Source: Hyphomicrobium sp. | GTDB lineage: Bacteria; Pseudomonadota; Alphaproteobacteria; Rhizobiales; Hyphomicrobiaceae | DNA length: 64,000 nt | Assembly (NCBI RefSeq): GCF_019753045.1 | Contig: NZ_JAIELN010000012.1 | Location: 186,001 to 250,000, forward strand | Direction of reading: 5' to 3' | In this document: piece after piece, positions 9,869 through 18,046 of the stretch | Layout of the letters: each line of letters opens with the position of its first letter | How positions within the stretch are numbered: the stretch's first letter is position 1 | Made by a program: the position numbers and the translations under genes | The notes under the pieces: generated by a model | Seen by the model: only the letters and a program-made list of their open reading frames with translations | Told to the model about the DNA's origin: nothing | Databases searched by the model: none

Positions 9869-11710
9869 TCAGGGCAACGAAAAGACGGTCAGCGAACCGC
9901 CGACGCTCGTATAGTTGGCGAGGCTTGCGAAGCCGCCGACTGCGCCTGACCCGTCGTCCGGATTGGTGAGACCGGCTGCGAGACCGATGCCTGCCCAGCC
10001 GCCGACGCCGGAGAACACGGCAACGTACTGTTTGCCGCCGTGGGTATAGGTCATGGGATTACCGACGATCCCGGACGGCGTCTTGAACTTGAATAATTCC
10101 GTGCCGTCTTTCTGGTCGACAGCTTTGAAATAGCCTTCGAGCGTTCCGTAGAAAGCTATGCCGCCGGCCGTCGTCAGCACGCCCGACCAGACTGCAAAGC
10201 GTTCGGGCTTTGACCAGACGATCTTTCCTCTCGCGCCGTCCCAAGCGATGAGACCGCCGGTTGCGCCTTGACTGTCGGGCGCCGGATACATCGTGAGCGT
10301 TGCGCCGACGTAGGGCTGGCCAACCGTGTAGGAAACCTTGAACGGCTCGTAGTCCATGCACATCCGCGTCATCGGAACGTAGAAGAGCCCCGTCGCCCGA
10401 GAGTAGGAAGCAGGCTGCTGGTTTTTGGAGCCGAGGGACGACGGGCAGATGCCTTTCGTCGTTTCGTCCGTACCCGTTTCAAACGGCGCATATTTTTTCA
10501 CGACGGCCGGGCGTCCGTAGTGGGGATCGTTTTTGTCCATCACGATCGACGTCGCCCAGTTCGCGGCGGGATCGAATTTCTCAGCGACGAGAAGGTCTCC
10601 TGTTGCGCGATCCCAGGTGTAGGCAAAGCCATTCCTGTCGAAGTGCGTCACGGTCTTGCGCGGAAAGCCATTGATTTCGAGATCCGCGAGGATCGGCTCA
10701 TTGATGCCGTCGTAATCCCATTGGTCGAACGGCGTCATTTGATAGGCCCATCGCGCGATGCCTGTATCGACGTCACGGGCGAACATCGTCATCGCCCATT
10801 TCTGATCGATCGGCTTGCCATCGGGGCCCGCACGTTGGACCGGATTCCAGGTCGATGGATTGCCCGTTCCGTAGTAGATGAGGTTCATCTCGGGATCGTA
10901 GGCCATGTAGCCCCACGTCGGGCCGCCGCCGATCTTCCACTGATCGCCGTTCCAGGTGCTCAGCGAAGAATCCTTTCCTGCCGGCTTACCGAGGACGAGC
11001 GTTTTTTCCGGATCGACGAGAACGTCCTCGTCGGGGCCCATCGCGTATGCGCGCCACACCTTGTAGCCAGAGTTCAAGTCGTAGGCGGTGATGTAGCAGC
11101 GAACGCCGAATTCGCCGCCGGAGACGCCGACGATCACCTTGTCCTTGACGATGAGCGGAGCGCCAGTGCCCGTTGCACCTTTCTTCGGATCATCGTCAGT
11201 CACTTTCCACAGCTCCATGCCGGTTTTGGCATCGAGCGCGATCAGCGACGTGTCGGCGGTGTGAACGAGGATCTTCCCTTCTGCATATTGCACACCGCGA
11301 TTGACGCTGTCGCAGCACATGACGCCGATGACGAAAGGGTCCTGCTTCGGTTGGTATTTCCAAAGAATTTTTTGATCGTGGGCCAGATCGAGCGCCATCA
11401 CGGTGTTCGGGAATGGCGTCACGAGATACATCGTATCGCCGATGACAAGCGGGCCGCCTTCATGGCCGCGGAGGACGCCCGTCGAGAACGTCCACGCGAC
11501 TTTGAGGTCTTTGACGTTGTCTTTGTTGATCTCTGCGAGCTTCGAATATCGCTGTCCGCTGTAGTCGCCGGACTGCACGGCCCAGTCGGCCGGATCGTTC
11601 GAATGCGCGATCACGTCCCGGTTGGCTTGCGCGGCCGTCGCGAAGCTCGCCAGGGCGGTGATCGCGAGGGTCCGCGTGACGCCTCGAATGGCGCTTGGCC
11701 AGTTCTTCAT
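9869..11710 (-). CDS. xoxF: XoxF-type lanthanide-dependent PQQ methanol dehydrogenase
   Basis: A 613-residue periplasmic quinoprotein with a signal peptide ending in ATAAQA (about residue 29). It oxidises methanol with PQQ. Seen: the adjacent-cysteine pair of methanol dehydrogenases in [10 protein letters not shown] (Cys132-Cys133), the repeated Trp-motif beta-propeller blades, and [11 protein letters not shown], where Asp332 is the catalytic base and Asp334 the extra carboxylate that marks lanthanide-binding XoxF; calcium MxaF lacks it. GGAGG lies six bases before the ATG. No xoxG cytochrome c or xoxJ gene follows: the next gene downstream is convergent purM. The electron acceptor must be encoded elsewhere. 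A 9-bp hairpin sits in the leader (11736-11758). Confidence 0.93.
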   Translation of the reverse strand: MKNWPSAIRGVTRTLAITALASFATAAQANRDVIAHSNDPADWAVQSGDYSGQRYSKLAEINKDNVKDLKVAWTFSTGVLRGHEGGPLVIGDTMYLVTPFPNTVMALDLAHDQKILWKYQPKQDPFVIGVMCCDSVNRGVQYAEGKILVHTADTSLIALDAKTGMELWKVTDDDPKKGATGTGAPLIVKDKVIVGVSGGEFGVRCYITAYDLNSGYKVWRAYAMGPDEDVLVDPEKTLVLGKPAGKDSSLSTWNGDQWKIGGGPTWGYMAYDPEMNLIYYGTGNPSTWNPVQRAGPDGKPIDQKWAMTMFARDVDTGIARWAYQMTPFDQWDYDGINEPILADLEINGFPRKTVTHFDRNGFAYTWDRATGDLLVAEKFDPAANWATSIVMDKNDPHYGRPAVVKKYAPFETGTDETTKGICPSSLGSKNQQPASYSRATGLFYVPMTRMCMDYEPFKVSYTVGQPYVGATLTMYPAPDSQGATGGLIAWDGARGKIVWSKPERFAVWSGVLTTAGGIAFYGTLEGYFKAVDQKDGTELFKFKTPSGIVGNPMTYTHGGKQYVAVFSGVGGWAGIGLAAGLTNPDDGSGAVGGFASLANYTSVGGSLTVFSLP

Positions 11711-11735
11711 TCCATACCTCCGAGCGAGCTCTCTT

Positions 11736-11758
11736 TCCGGATTTCATCGAAATCCGGA
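11736..11758 (-). promoter_or_regulatory. Perfect 9-bp inverted repeat in the xoxF leader
   Basis: TCCGGATTT (11736-11744) and AAATCCGGA (11750-11758) flank a 5-base loop CATCG. It lies about 25 bases upstream of the xoxF start and just before the GGAGG ribosome site. It could be a protein operator or an RNA leader hairpin; no known operator is recognised. Confidence 0.45.
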
Positions 11759-11973
11759 CTGCGAGCACATGACCTAACAAGAGCTGTGGAATGGAAAAAT
11801 TTAAAAGGCGGCAAGCTGAAGCGCGCGCGAGCGGCGCTCGACGCCCGTAGAACGGGCTCATGCTCAATACACGCATTAACCGCTTGCATCGGACCGAGCA
11901 AAAGTACGCCACGGAACTGAAAAAATTCGGGGGTAGTTTGCGCCGGAATCAACGCGCCAATCGGAGGAATTAC

Positions 11974-12231
11974 ATGTCCGGTGACGTAGCTGACCTTGTG
12001 GTCGGAGAAATTATCGAAATCAAATATCGCGTTCCCCAGCGGTCGTACGAGGACAGCGGTGAGCCGCTGCTTTCGGACCGGTGGTTCGTTGCCGAGATCA
12101 TTCACCAGGACTATGACGCGCCGCCCGTGGCCCGGCTCGCGGACGGGCAATTTACGGATATTCGCCCCTACATGACTTGGCGCCGGATCTCCGGAATTAA
12201 CGGCCCACGCTTCACGGGCGCCCGCGGTTAA
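11974..12231 (+). CDS. Small uncharacterised protein, 85 aa
   Basis: Starts MSGDVADLVVGEIIEIKYRV and ends GPRFTGARG. The ATG at 11974 is chosen over the longer open frame because GGAGG lies six to seven bases upstream (11963-11967). There is no signal peptide or membrane segment; the fold looks like a small beta-rich domain (VGEIIEIKYRV, RWFVAEIIHQDY, VARLADGQFTDIRPYMTWRRI). I do not recognise a family. It lies between divergent xoxF and the downstream glycosyltransferase gene, from which 193 bases separate it, so an operon with either is uncertain. Confidence 0.6.
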   Translation: MSGDVADLVVGEIIEIKYRVPQRSYEDSGEPLLSDRWFVAEIIHQDYDAPPVARLADGQFTDIRPYMTWRRISGINGPRFTGARG

Positions 12232-12424
12232 CAGGAATATGATTAAGATAAGGCGTCTGCGGTATTTTTTCTCGTCTGTCACACAAACGAAAAGTGCAAG
12301 CGTCAGAAGCGGGAGGGACCGGACCAGATTCGGAACCGGCCTCTCGTTATGTGCTCCCTCGGTCCCGGCTGTCGCGTGCAATCCGCTGCCCTAGGGGATC
12401 ACGGCCCAACATCGAGGTAGCGTC

Positions 12425-13528
12425 ATGCGAATCCTCATCGCCACGGACGCCTGGAAGCCGCAGGTCAACGGTGTCGTGCGCACCTATGAGAACCTGAAGC
12501 GCGAACTCGAAGCGACGGGTCACACCGTCACCATCCTGTCGCCTCTCGATTTCGCGACGCTTCCGTGCCCCGGTTACCGCGAAATCAGGCTGGCTCTGGC
12601 TCGTCGGTCATCGATTGCCGTGCTCCTGCGCGACGGCGGCTACGACCACGTTCACATCGCGACCGAAGGGCCGATCGGGTGGGCGACGCGCGCGGTCTGT
12701 CTGCGCAACGGCATTCGCTTCACGACGTCGTTCCATACGCGGTTTGCCGAATACATCGAGACTTATACGGGGCTACCGGCGTGGATCAGCTACGCGTTTC
12801 AGCGGCGCTTCCATCGGACAAGCATCGGCACGCTCGTCGCTACTCCCTCTCTCAAAGCTGATCTGTCGCGGCGCGGCTTTCGCCGCCTGATGCTCTGGGG
12901 ACGCGGCGTCGACACAAATCAATTCAAGCCACGCATTGAACTGCGTCCTGCTTGCGATAGCGGAGCCGCCGCGGACAAGACAGAGCCGACGTTCCTCTAC
13001 GTCGGACGCGTGTCTCGCGAGAAGAATGTCGAAGCGTTTTTGAAGCTCGACTTGCCGGGGCGGAAAGTCGTGGTGGGGGACGGACCCATCCTTGAATCGC
13101 TACGCCGGCAATATTCAGACGTCATCTTCAAAGGCGCGAAGACCGGCGATGAACTTGCTCGAGAATATGCCGCCGCCGACGTATTCGTTTTTCCAAGCCG
13201 GACAGACACGTTCGGACTGGTCCTGCTCGAAGCGATGGCCTCGGGCCTCGGCATTGCCGCCTATCCCGTGACTGGGCCGATCGACGTCGTGACGCCCGGC
13301 GTCACCGGATATCTCGATGAGGACCTGAAGGCTGCGGCGCTCGGGGCGCTGAAACTCGACCGCGATCAGATCCGCGTTCAGGCGATGCAGCGCGACTGGG
13401 CACGTGTCGCGAACATTTTCCTGGCCAACGTTCATCAGGCGCGGCGTGCGACCGGCCTTGGCAGACGGCTGTTCAGGGCTCGAGACGGCGTTCCGCACAT
13501 CAAGCCCAGCGCGCGGCCCGCCAGTTAG
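12425..13528 (+). CDS. Family GT4 glycosyltransferase, possible lipid glycosyltransferase
   Basis: A 367-residue GT-B enzyme. The N-terminal acceptor domain starts MRILIATDAWKPQVNGVVRT and includes TSFHTRFAEY; the C-terminal donor domain has YVGRVSREKNVEAFL, VGDGP, and the GT4 signature DVFVFPSRTDTFGLVLLEAMASGL with the Glu pair EAMASG (about residues 274-279). The TDAWxPQVNGVVRT start and FPSRTDTFGLV block are typical of bacterial enzymes that glycosylate diacylglycerol or mannosylate phospholipids. Substrate is therefore suggested to be a membrane lipid, by inference. GAGG is placed just upstream of the ATG. It converges tightly on the GT1 gene (7 bases apart). Confidence 0.82.
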   Translation: MRILIATDAWKPQVNGVVRTYENLKRELEATGHTVTILSPLDFATLPCPGYREIRLALARRSSIAVLLRDGGYDHVHIATEGPIGWATRAVCLRNGIRFTTSFHTRFAEYIETYTGLPAWISYAFQRRFHRTSIGTLVATPSLKADLSRRGFRRLMLWGRGVDTNQFKPRIELRPACDSGAAADKTEPTFLYVGRVSREKNVEAFLKLDLPGRKVVVGDGPILESLRRQYSDVIFKGAKTGDELAREYAAADVFVFPSRTDTFGLVLLEAMASGLGIAAYPVTGPIDVVTPGVTGYLDEDLKAAALGALKLDRDQIRVQAMQRDWARVANIFLANVHQARRATGLGRRLFRARDGVPHIKPSARPAS

Positions 13529-13535
13529 CTATTGA

Positions 13536-14861
13536 TCAGCCAACGACTTCTTTGACCGGAATGTCTGCGATTTCGGGCTCACCGCTATCGCCGTACGGAT
13601 CGCCGACGATACCCCTGATGATTTCGACGGCGTGAGCCGCGCCGTTTTCGTGCTGCATCGCGCGGGCAATTTCTCCGGCACGGACGGCATATTTGGGGTT
13701 CGTTGCGATGTCTCGGATTCTCTCCGTCAGTGTCTCCAGCGTCCAGTTCTGGATTTCGAGGAGGTCAGGTCCGGCTCCCAGTTGAGAGACGGTGTGTCCC
13801 CAATATTTTTGATCCAGCATGAATGGGCAGACGAAGCTCGGGCGACCGGCGCGCAGGGCGGAAGACGTCGTTCCCACACCACCGTGATGGACGACTGCGG
13901 CGACCTCGCGGAAAAGCTGTTCGTGAGGCGCGAACTCGTCGAGGAGATGGAAGTTCTTCGAAAGCGCAATCCGGTGGAATTCGCCGCGGCCATTGCCGAT
14001 GATGGCGCGCTGACCCGCTGCCTCGCAGGCCTGCAAGATCAATTCCGAACGCTCGAGGCCGAGCGCCGGCATGCTGCCGAAGCCGATATAAATCGGGCGC
14101 GGCCCGGCCGACAGGAACTCCGCGAGTTCGCGTGACGGCCGCCAGTCCTTCGCTCGTTCGCGCGACCAGTAGCCGGTGAAATAGATTTCATCGCCCTCGG
14201 TATTCGGACGCGGTTGCAGAACCGGGCTCACCGGATAGAGCACCGGCACGCGCCGGCCATCGACCTTGTGGGGATGTTTCAGTCTGTATGTCCGGCGAAG
14301 CCCGAGTGACGTGCGGATTTCATTGATGACCGAGAAGTAGGCGAGCCTTTGCAAACCCAGAACCGAGTAGCCATGCCTGTTCCAGGCCGGTATGCCCGTT
14401 CCTGGGATGCACGAAAGCAGGGCTTCCGCCGACGGCGAAACGGAGCCGAGGCCGACCATGATTGCGGGAATACGTTTGGCCTCGGCGATTTCGCCGCCGA
14501 CCGAAATCGCGGGGTGGAAAAGGATCGCATCGGCGTCGGCAGAGGCTGCGACGGCGTCCCGATAGATGCCCTCGAACAGGGCGCGCATATCGCGGCCCGG
14601 CCAAAGCCATTTCCTCATCATCACGAGGGTGTGGCGGCCGGCAACTTCGGCCATTTCCCCGTCTTTCATGAACTTGGAGAAGTCGCTCCCGCAGCGGCGC
14701 GATTCCAGCCCCTGCTTCTCGACGAAATCCTGAAAGTCTTCGGGTACCGCGAGGCTAACCTCGTACCCCTCTTCCTTGAGCGCGTGGCCCAATGCGACCA
14801 TCGGGCCGACATCGCCGAGCGTTCCGACGGTGAGGATAGAAATCCTGCGCGCCATTGCCAT
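13536..14861 (-). CDS. Family GT1 (UGT/sterol-type) glycosyltransferase
   Basis: A 441-residue GT-B enzyme like bacterial sterol/rhamnolipid-type glucosyltransferases. The N-terminus ISILTVGTLGDVGPMVALGHALKEEGYEVSLAVP is the acceptor-domain start; the donor site includes PIYIGFGSMPAL and FHLLDEFAPHEQLFREVAAVVHHGGVGTTSSALRAG, with the HGGxGTT motif near residues 320-330, then PFMLDQKYWG. It lies convergent to the GT4 gene and divergent to purN. The acceptor is unknown; a lipophilic terpenoid, sterol-like compound or glycolipid is inferred from the family. A P450 lies 1 kb away and could tailor the same product, but nothing in sequence ties them. Confidence 0.85.
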   Translation of the reverse strand: MAMARRISILTVGTLGDVGPMVALGHALKEEGYEVSLAVPEDFQDFVEKQGLESRRCGSDFSKFMKDGEMAEVAGRHTLVMMRKWLWPGRDMRALFEGIYRDAVAASADADAILFHPAISVGGEIAEAKRIPAIMVGLGSVSPSAEALLSCIPGTGIPAWNRHGYSVLGLQRLAYFSVINEIRTSLGLRRTYRLKHPHKVDGRRVPVLYPVSPVLQPRPNTEGDEIYFTGYWSRERAKDWRPSRELAEFLSAGPRPIYIGFGSMPALGLERSELILQACEAAGQRAIIGNGRGEFHRIALSKNFHLLDEFAPHEQLFREVAAVVHHGGVGTTSSALRAGRPSFVCPFMLDQKYWGHTVSQLGAGPDLLEIQNWTLETLTERIRDIATNPKYAVRAGEIARAMQHENGAAHAVEIIRGIVGDPYGDSGEPEIADIPVKEVVG

Positions 14862-15075
14862 CCAACTGCATTAACCGTCAGCGATGGGAACGCCGCGGAC
14901 TTTTCCCCTGCCCCATTCGGGCGACCGTGAACCCGATCGCCACCACCATGCTGTAGGTGAATCTTGGCTGCAACGTCTGAGCATAAGGTTGGCTAACAGC
15001 GCGCGGCTGCGTGGCAGGCAGGTCTCAGTTGCGGACACCCTCGCGCGGCGCGGCGGCCTCTGCTAGACCCGCGCC

Positions 15076-15729
15076 ATGAGCACAAAAAAACGCACCGCCA
15101 TTTTGATTTCGGGCCGCGGCTCGAACATGCAATCGCTTGTCGAGGCTTCACGAGCCGCCGACTATCCGGCCGAGATCGTGCTTGTCGCCTCGAACAGGCC
15201 GGACGCGCCAGGTATTGCCTGGGCGAAGGCTCAGGGACTGCGAACCGCCGTCCTCGATCACAAACACTATCCCTCGCGTGCAGCGTTCGAGGGCGCGTTA
15301 CAGGCCATCCTAGACGAGTACCGTGTGGAGCTTGTCGCGCTCGCCGGCTTCATGCGGCTGATGACGCCGGCATTCGTCGAGCACTGGCGCGACCGGATGA
15401 TCAATATTCACCCGTCACTCCTGCCGAGCTTCAAAGGACTTCACACGCACGAGCGCGCAATCGAAGCGGGCGTTAAGATTACGGGCTGCACTGTGCACTT
15501 CGTTCGGCCCGAGATGGACGAAGGTCCGATCATCGCCCAAGCGGCAGTCCCGGTGCTTCCAGGGGACAGTCCCGACACGCTCGCGGCGCGCGTGCTTGCG
15601 ATCGAACATCGGGTTTACCCGGCGGCGTTAAGACTTGTCGCCGCAGGTCAGGTGCCCAATGATCCAGAAAAAGTAACTATAAATCAGCATTCTGGCGAAA
15701 TGAACTCGCTGTTTTCCCCCGCAATCTGA
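15076..15729 (+). CDS. purN: Phosphoribosylglycinamide formyltransferase (GART)
   Basis: A 217-residue enzyme adding a formyl group from 10-formyl-tetrahydrofolate to GAR in purine synthesis. Landmarks: ILISGRGSNMQSLVEA at the N-terminus (substrate phosphate site), LAGFMRLMTPAFV, the catalytic NIHPSLLPSFKGLHTH with Asn and His about residues 113-115, and EMDEGPIIAQAAVPV with the catalytic Asp. Length is normal. It does not follow purM here, unlike the common purMN arrangement; it has its own 214-base upstream region, divergent to the GT1 gene. Confidence 0.95.
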   Translation: MSTKKRTAILISGRGSNMQSLVEASRAADYPAEIVLVASNRPDAPGIAWAKAQGLRTAVLDHKHYPSRAAFEGALQAILDEYRVELVALAGFMRLMTPAFVEHWRDRMINIHPSLLPSFKGLHTHERAIEAGVKITGCTVHFVRPEMDEGPIIAQAAVPVLPGDSPDTLAARVLAIEHRVYPAALRLVAAGQVPNDPEKVTINQHSGEMNSLFSPAI

Positions 15730-15924
15730 GACACAGTCGATTTTGATAGTTACCTTGCACTGGCCGTCGCATGGACAGCCACCCCCCGAACCATGGTAAT
15801 TCTGTGACTTCCGGAAGGGGAGATCCGGCGATCTGAAGTGCAGCGCGCAGTTCTCGAGCTGTTCGAAGTGCCCTTCGGGCGCGCACGCTCACGGCTCCGC
15901 CGGATCCCGAATGGAGAAATGCCA

Positions 15925-17286
15925 ATGGAAACGACCCCCAGTACTGCTCTGGGACTCGGCGACGAATCTAGCATCTGGTTCAAGTTGACGCCGCTGCTGC
16001 GTGGCGATCCTGAAAACCCGATGCGCATTTTGATGCACATGATGGACCGCTACGGCCCGGTTCTGCCCGTTACCATGGCAAATCAGCGTGTCGTGCTGAT
16101 TTCAGAGCCTGAGTATTTCAAGCACGTGCTTGTGACGAAGGCCGACAGCTACACCAAGTATTTCGACGGTCTGAAGCCGATCTTCGGCAAGTCGATGATC
16201 ACGAACGACGGCGCGCTCTGGCAGAAGATCCGCATGCCGCAGCAGCCGGCGTTTCATCCGGACATGTTCGCCGAATACATCCCGTACTTCCTCAAGGCCA
16301 TCCAGACGAAGATGGACCTTTGGAGCGAGCTCGCGAAGTCCGGCGATACGGTCGAAATGGTCGAGCAGACCTGGACGCTCGCGGCCGACATGATTTGCAA
16401 GGCACTGTTCGACCGCGACATGCCGTTCAATCCTCACGTCGTCTTCAAATGCGTGAAGACCTATACGGACGTGATGAACCATCGTGACATTCGCCTGCGC
16501 AAACAAGCCGGCGAAGTCTTCGAAATGACCGAAGTCGATCCTGCCAAGGCCATGGAAGTCTGGGCGAGCGTTCCGCCGGCCGTCATCGCAGCCGATCCGC
16601 GCGAAGACCGAGAGCGGACGCTTCTCAAGATGATCGAAGCTGCTGTGGCCGATCCTTCCGTTCCGGAGTTCGATCGCGATCAGGCGGTCGACGAACTGAA
16701 GCAATACCTCTGGGCCGGCACCGAGACGACGGCGCTGACGCTTGCCTGGGCGCTTTACGAGATCTCACGGCGGCCAGAGGCTGCCGAGCGCATTCGCCGC
16801 GAAGGCGAACAGGTTTACGGTGACCGTGAGCCGACTGCCGCCGATTACTCGGGTCTCGCCTATACGCGCGCGGTGATCCAGGAAACGATGCGGATCTATC
16901 CGCCCGTATGGGGCTTGATCCGCGTCGCTCAGGCGGAAGACGAGATCGGTGGCGTTAAGATCAATCCGGGCGACCGGGTGACGCTCTTCGCTTACGGCGC
17001 CCATCACAACGCGAAATTCTGGCCCGACCCTGAGTCCTTCCAGCCGGAACGCTGGATGGCGGGCAATGCGAAGAAGCAGGTCAAATACAGTTACATACCG
17101 TTCGGCGCTGGTAAGCGGTCGTGCATCGGCGGCGCAATGAGCCAGGTCGAAAACACGCTGGCGCTGTCGCTGCTGCTTCGCCGTTTCCGGCCGGAGTACG
17201 TGGGCAAGTACCCCGCGGGCCTCAATGCAACCGTGACATTGACGCCGAAGGGCGGGCTGCCCTTCAAAATTCGAGAGCTCAGCTGA
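15925..17286 (+). CDS. Cytochrome P450
   Basis: A 453-residue soluble P450. Motifs, numbered from the ATG at 15925: I-helix AGTETT (264-269), K-helix ETMR (320-323, the ExxR pair), FQPERW after it, and haem loop FGAGKRSCIGG with axial Cys400. There is no N-terminal membrane anchor and no fused reductase, so it needs a separate ferredoxin or flavodoxin; none is nearby. The ATG at 15925 has GGAG eight bases upstream; an ATG at 15919 is in frame and too close to that box. The style (long, class-II-like, AGTETT) recalls CYP102/CYP4-type fatty-acid or terpenoid hydroxylases, but the substrate cannot be read. A strong terminator follows. Confidence 0.93.
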   Translation: METTPSTALGLGDESSIWFKLTPLLRGDPENPMRILMHMMDRYGPVLPVTMANQRVVLISEPEYFKHVLVTKADSYTKYFDGLKPIFGKSMITNDGALWQKIRMPQQPAFHPDMFAEYIPYFLKAIQTKMDLWSELAKSGDTVEMVEQTWTLAADMICKALFDRDMPFNPHVVFKCVKTYTDVMNHRDIRLRKQAGEVFEMTEVDPAKAMEVWASVPPAVIAADPREDRERTLLKMIEAAVADPSVPEFDRDQAVDELKQYLWAGTETTALTLAWALYEISRRPEAAERIRREGEQVYGDREPTAADYSGLAYTRAVIQETMRIYPPVWGLIRVAQAEDEIGGVKINPGDRVTLFAYGAHHNAKFWPDPESFQPERWMAGNAKKQVKYSYIPFGAGKRSCIGGAMSQVENTLALSLLLRRFRPEYVGKYPAGLNATVTLTPKGGLPFKIRELS

Positions 17287-17314
17287 GTCCAGCTGAACGT
17301 AAGCGATTTGGGAG

Positions 17315-17343
17315 AAGGCCGGGATCAGCGTTCCGGCCTTTTT
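17315..17343 (+). terminator. Rho-independent terminator of the P450 gene
   Basis: AAGGCCGG (17315-17322) pairs with CCGGCCTT (17333-17340), extended by weak pairs, and leads into TTTTT. It lies about 28 bases after the P450 stop codon. Confidence 0.9.
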
Positions 17344-17670
17344 CTGTTCCGGCGGCTAGACGACGCGCGCGATGGCCTCTCGTGAGCGAATCGAAATTTC
17401 GTGAAACGCGATTTGAAGTTTGTGGGTCGAAGTGGGCGACGAGGCGTTTTCCACAGGCCATCCACAGCGTATTGGCGGGCTCTTCAGCGCTCCAGTTGCT
17501 CGATGAAATGCAGAATCGGGTTGTGCAGCCCTCGCAAATGCGAACCGGCCCGGTATTCAACGACAGTTAATGCTGTCATATTGGCGGCACGTTAGCGATT
17601 TAATAGGATATTTCGTCGTCACTTCCCCCAGTGACATTCACATACGTTCCAACTCCAGGAGGCCCCCACC
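17344..17670. other. Intergenic stretch with DnaA-box-like pair, a dyad and a leader hairpin
   Basis: No convincing gene. The minus-strand open frame at 17279-17560 crosses the terminator and P450 stop and is rejected. Visible: TTTTCCACA (17447-17455, one mismatch to the DnaA box TTATCCACA) and CCATCCACA (17458-17466, two mismatches), one helical turn apart; a dyad GACAG-TTAATG-CTGTC (17562-17577); a hairpin GTCACT/AGTGAC (17618-17635); and AGGAGG at 17657-17662 serving the next small frame. The order looks like a regulated leader, but this is inference. Confidence 0.4.
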
Positions 17671-17865
17671 ATGGAGTCCGTGCGAACCGTAGTGCTAGGA
17701 AAGCCCGTTTTTTTATTGACGGGTGCGAAGTCTCGCAAATCAAAAGGCCAGGCATCGGCCGCCGTCGAAGTCGAAGCACCTGAGCAGCTTCTTGAAACCG
17801 CGCGTCGCAATCCCGATGCCGTTGCATTCGGATTTGTCGCCGGGAGCTGGGTCGCAGCCGCCTGA
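17671..17865 (+). CDS. Possible small protein, 64 aa
   Basis: Starts MESVRTVVLGKPVFLLTGAK and ends VAFGFVAGSWVAAA. The support is a strong AGGAGG site eight bases upstream and a leader with a hairpin. No known domain is seen; there is a mildly hydrophobic N-terminal patch and an Ala-rich end. The three-hairpin repeat region begins 14 bases after the stop. Overlapping frames on the other strand have no comparable ribosome site. It may be real or a remnant. Confidence 0.45.
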   Translation: MESVRTVVLGKPVFLLTGAKSRKSKGQASAAVEVEAPEQLLETARRNPDAVAFGFVAGSWVAAA

Positions 17866-17879
17866 TAGCCTTCTTGATT

Positions 17880-18028
17880 GCGCTCGGCGACTCCCCTGTG
17901 GGGAGCCGGCCGCCGAGCGCGGAGTAGAGGTGATTGCGCTCAACAACTCCCTCTTCGTGGAGCCGGCCGCCGAGCCAAGACTTAGTGGCGCTTGGCGACA
18001 CTCCTCCGGAGCGCCGGCCGCCAAGCGC
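17880..18028. repeat. Three tandem nested-hairpin repeats (41-42 nt each)
   Basis: Copies at 17880-17920, 17936-17977 and 17988-18028. Copy 1 has outer arms GCGCTCGGCG and CGCCGAGCGC, an inner CTCCCC-TGT-GGGGAG hairpin and an unpaired CCGGC on the 3' side. Copy 3 has outer arms GCGCTTGGCG and CGCCAAGCGC (T-A replacing C-G, a compensatory change), inner CTCC-TCC-GGAG and CGCCGGC. Copy 2 keeps the inner stem and CCGGC, but its outer stem is partly eroded. Copies 1 and 2 are preceded by TGATT. They end 18 bases before the DinB-family gene stop, which points towards them. Confidence 0.8.
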
Positions 18029-18046
18029 AGAAGAGTTCAGCAGAGT

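Noticed and set aside
10268..11920. 550-residue plus-strand frame opposite xoxF
   Set aside because: Low-complexity His/Arg-rich translation with no domain; xoxF on the other strand is unambiguous.
9731..15075. Genomic island or mobile element between purM and purN
   Set aside because: No integrase, transposase, tRNA edge or flanking direct repeat was seen; composition looks like the rest of the window by eye. Only the interrupted synteny is kept as a finding.
17279..17560. 93-residue minus-strand frame after the P450
   Set aside because: It crosses the P450 terminator and stop codon, has no ribosome site and no homology that I recognise.
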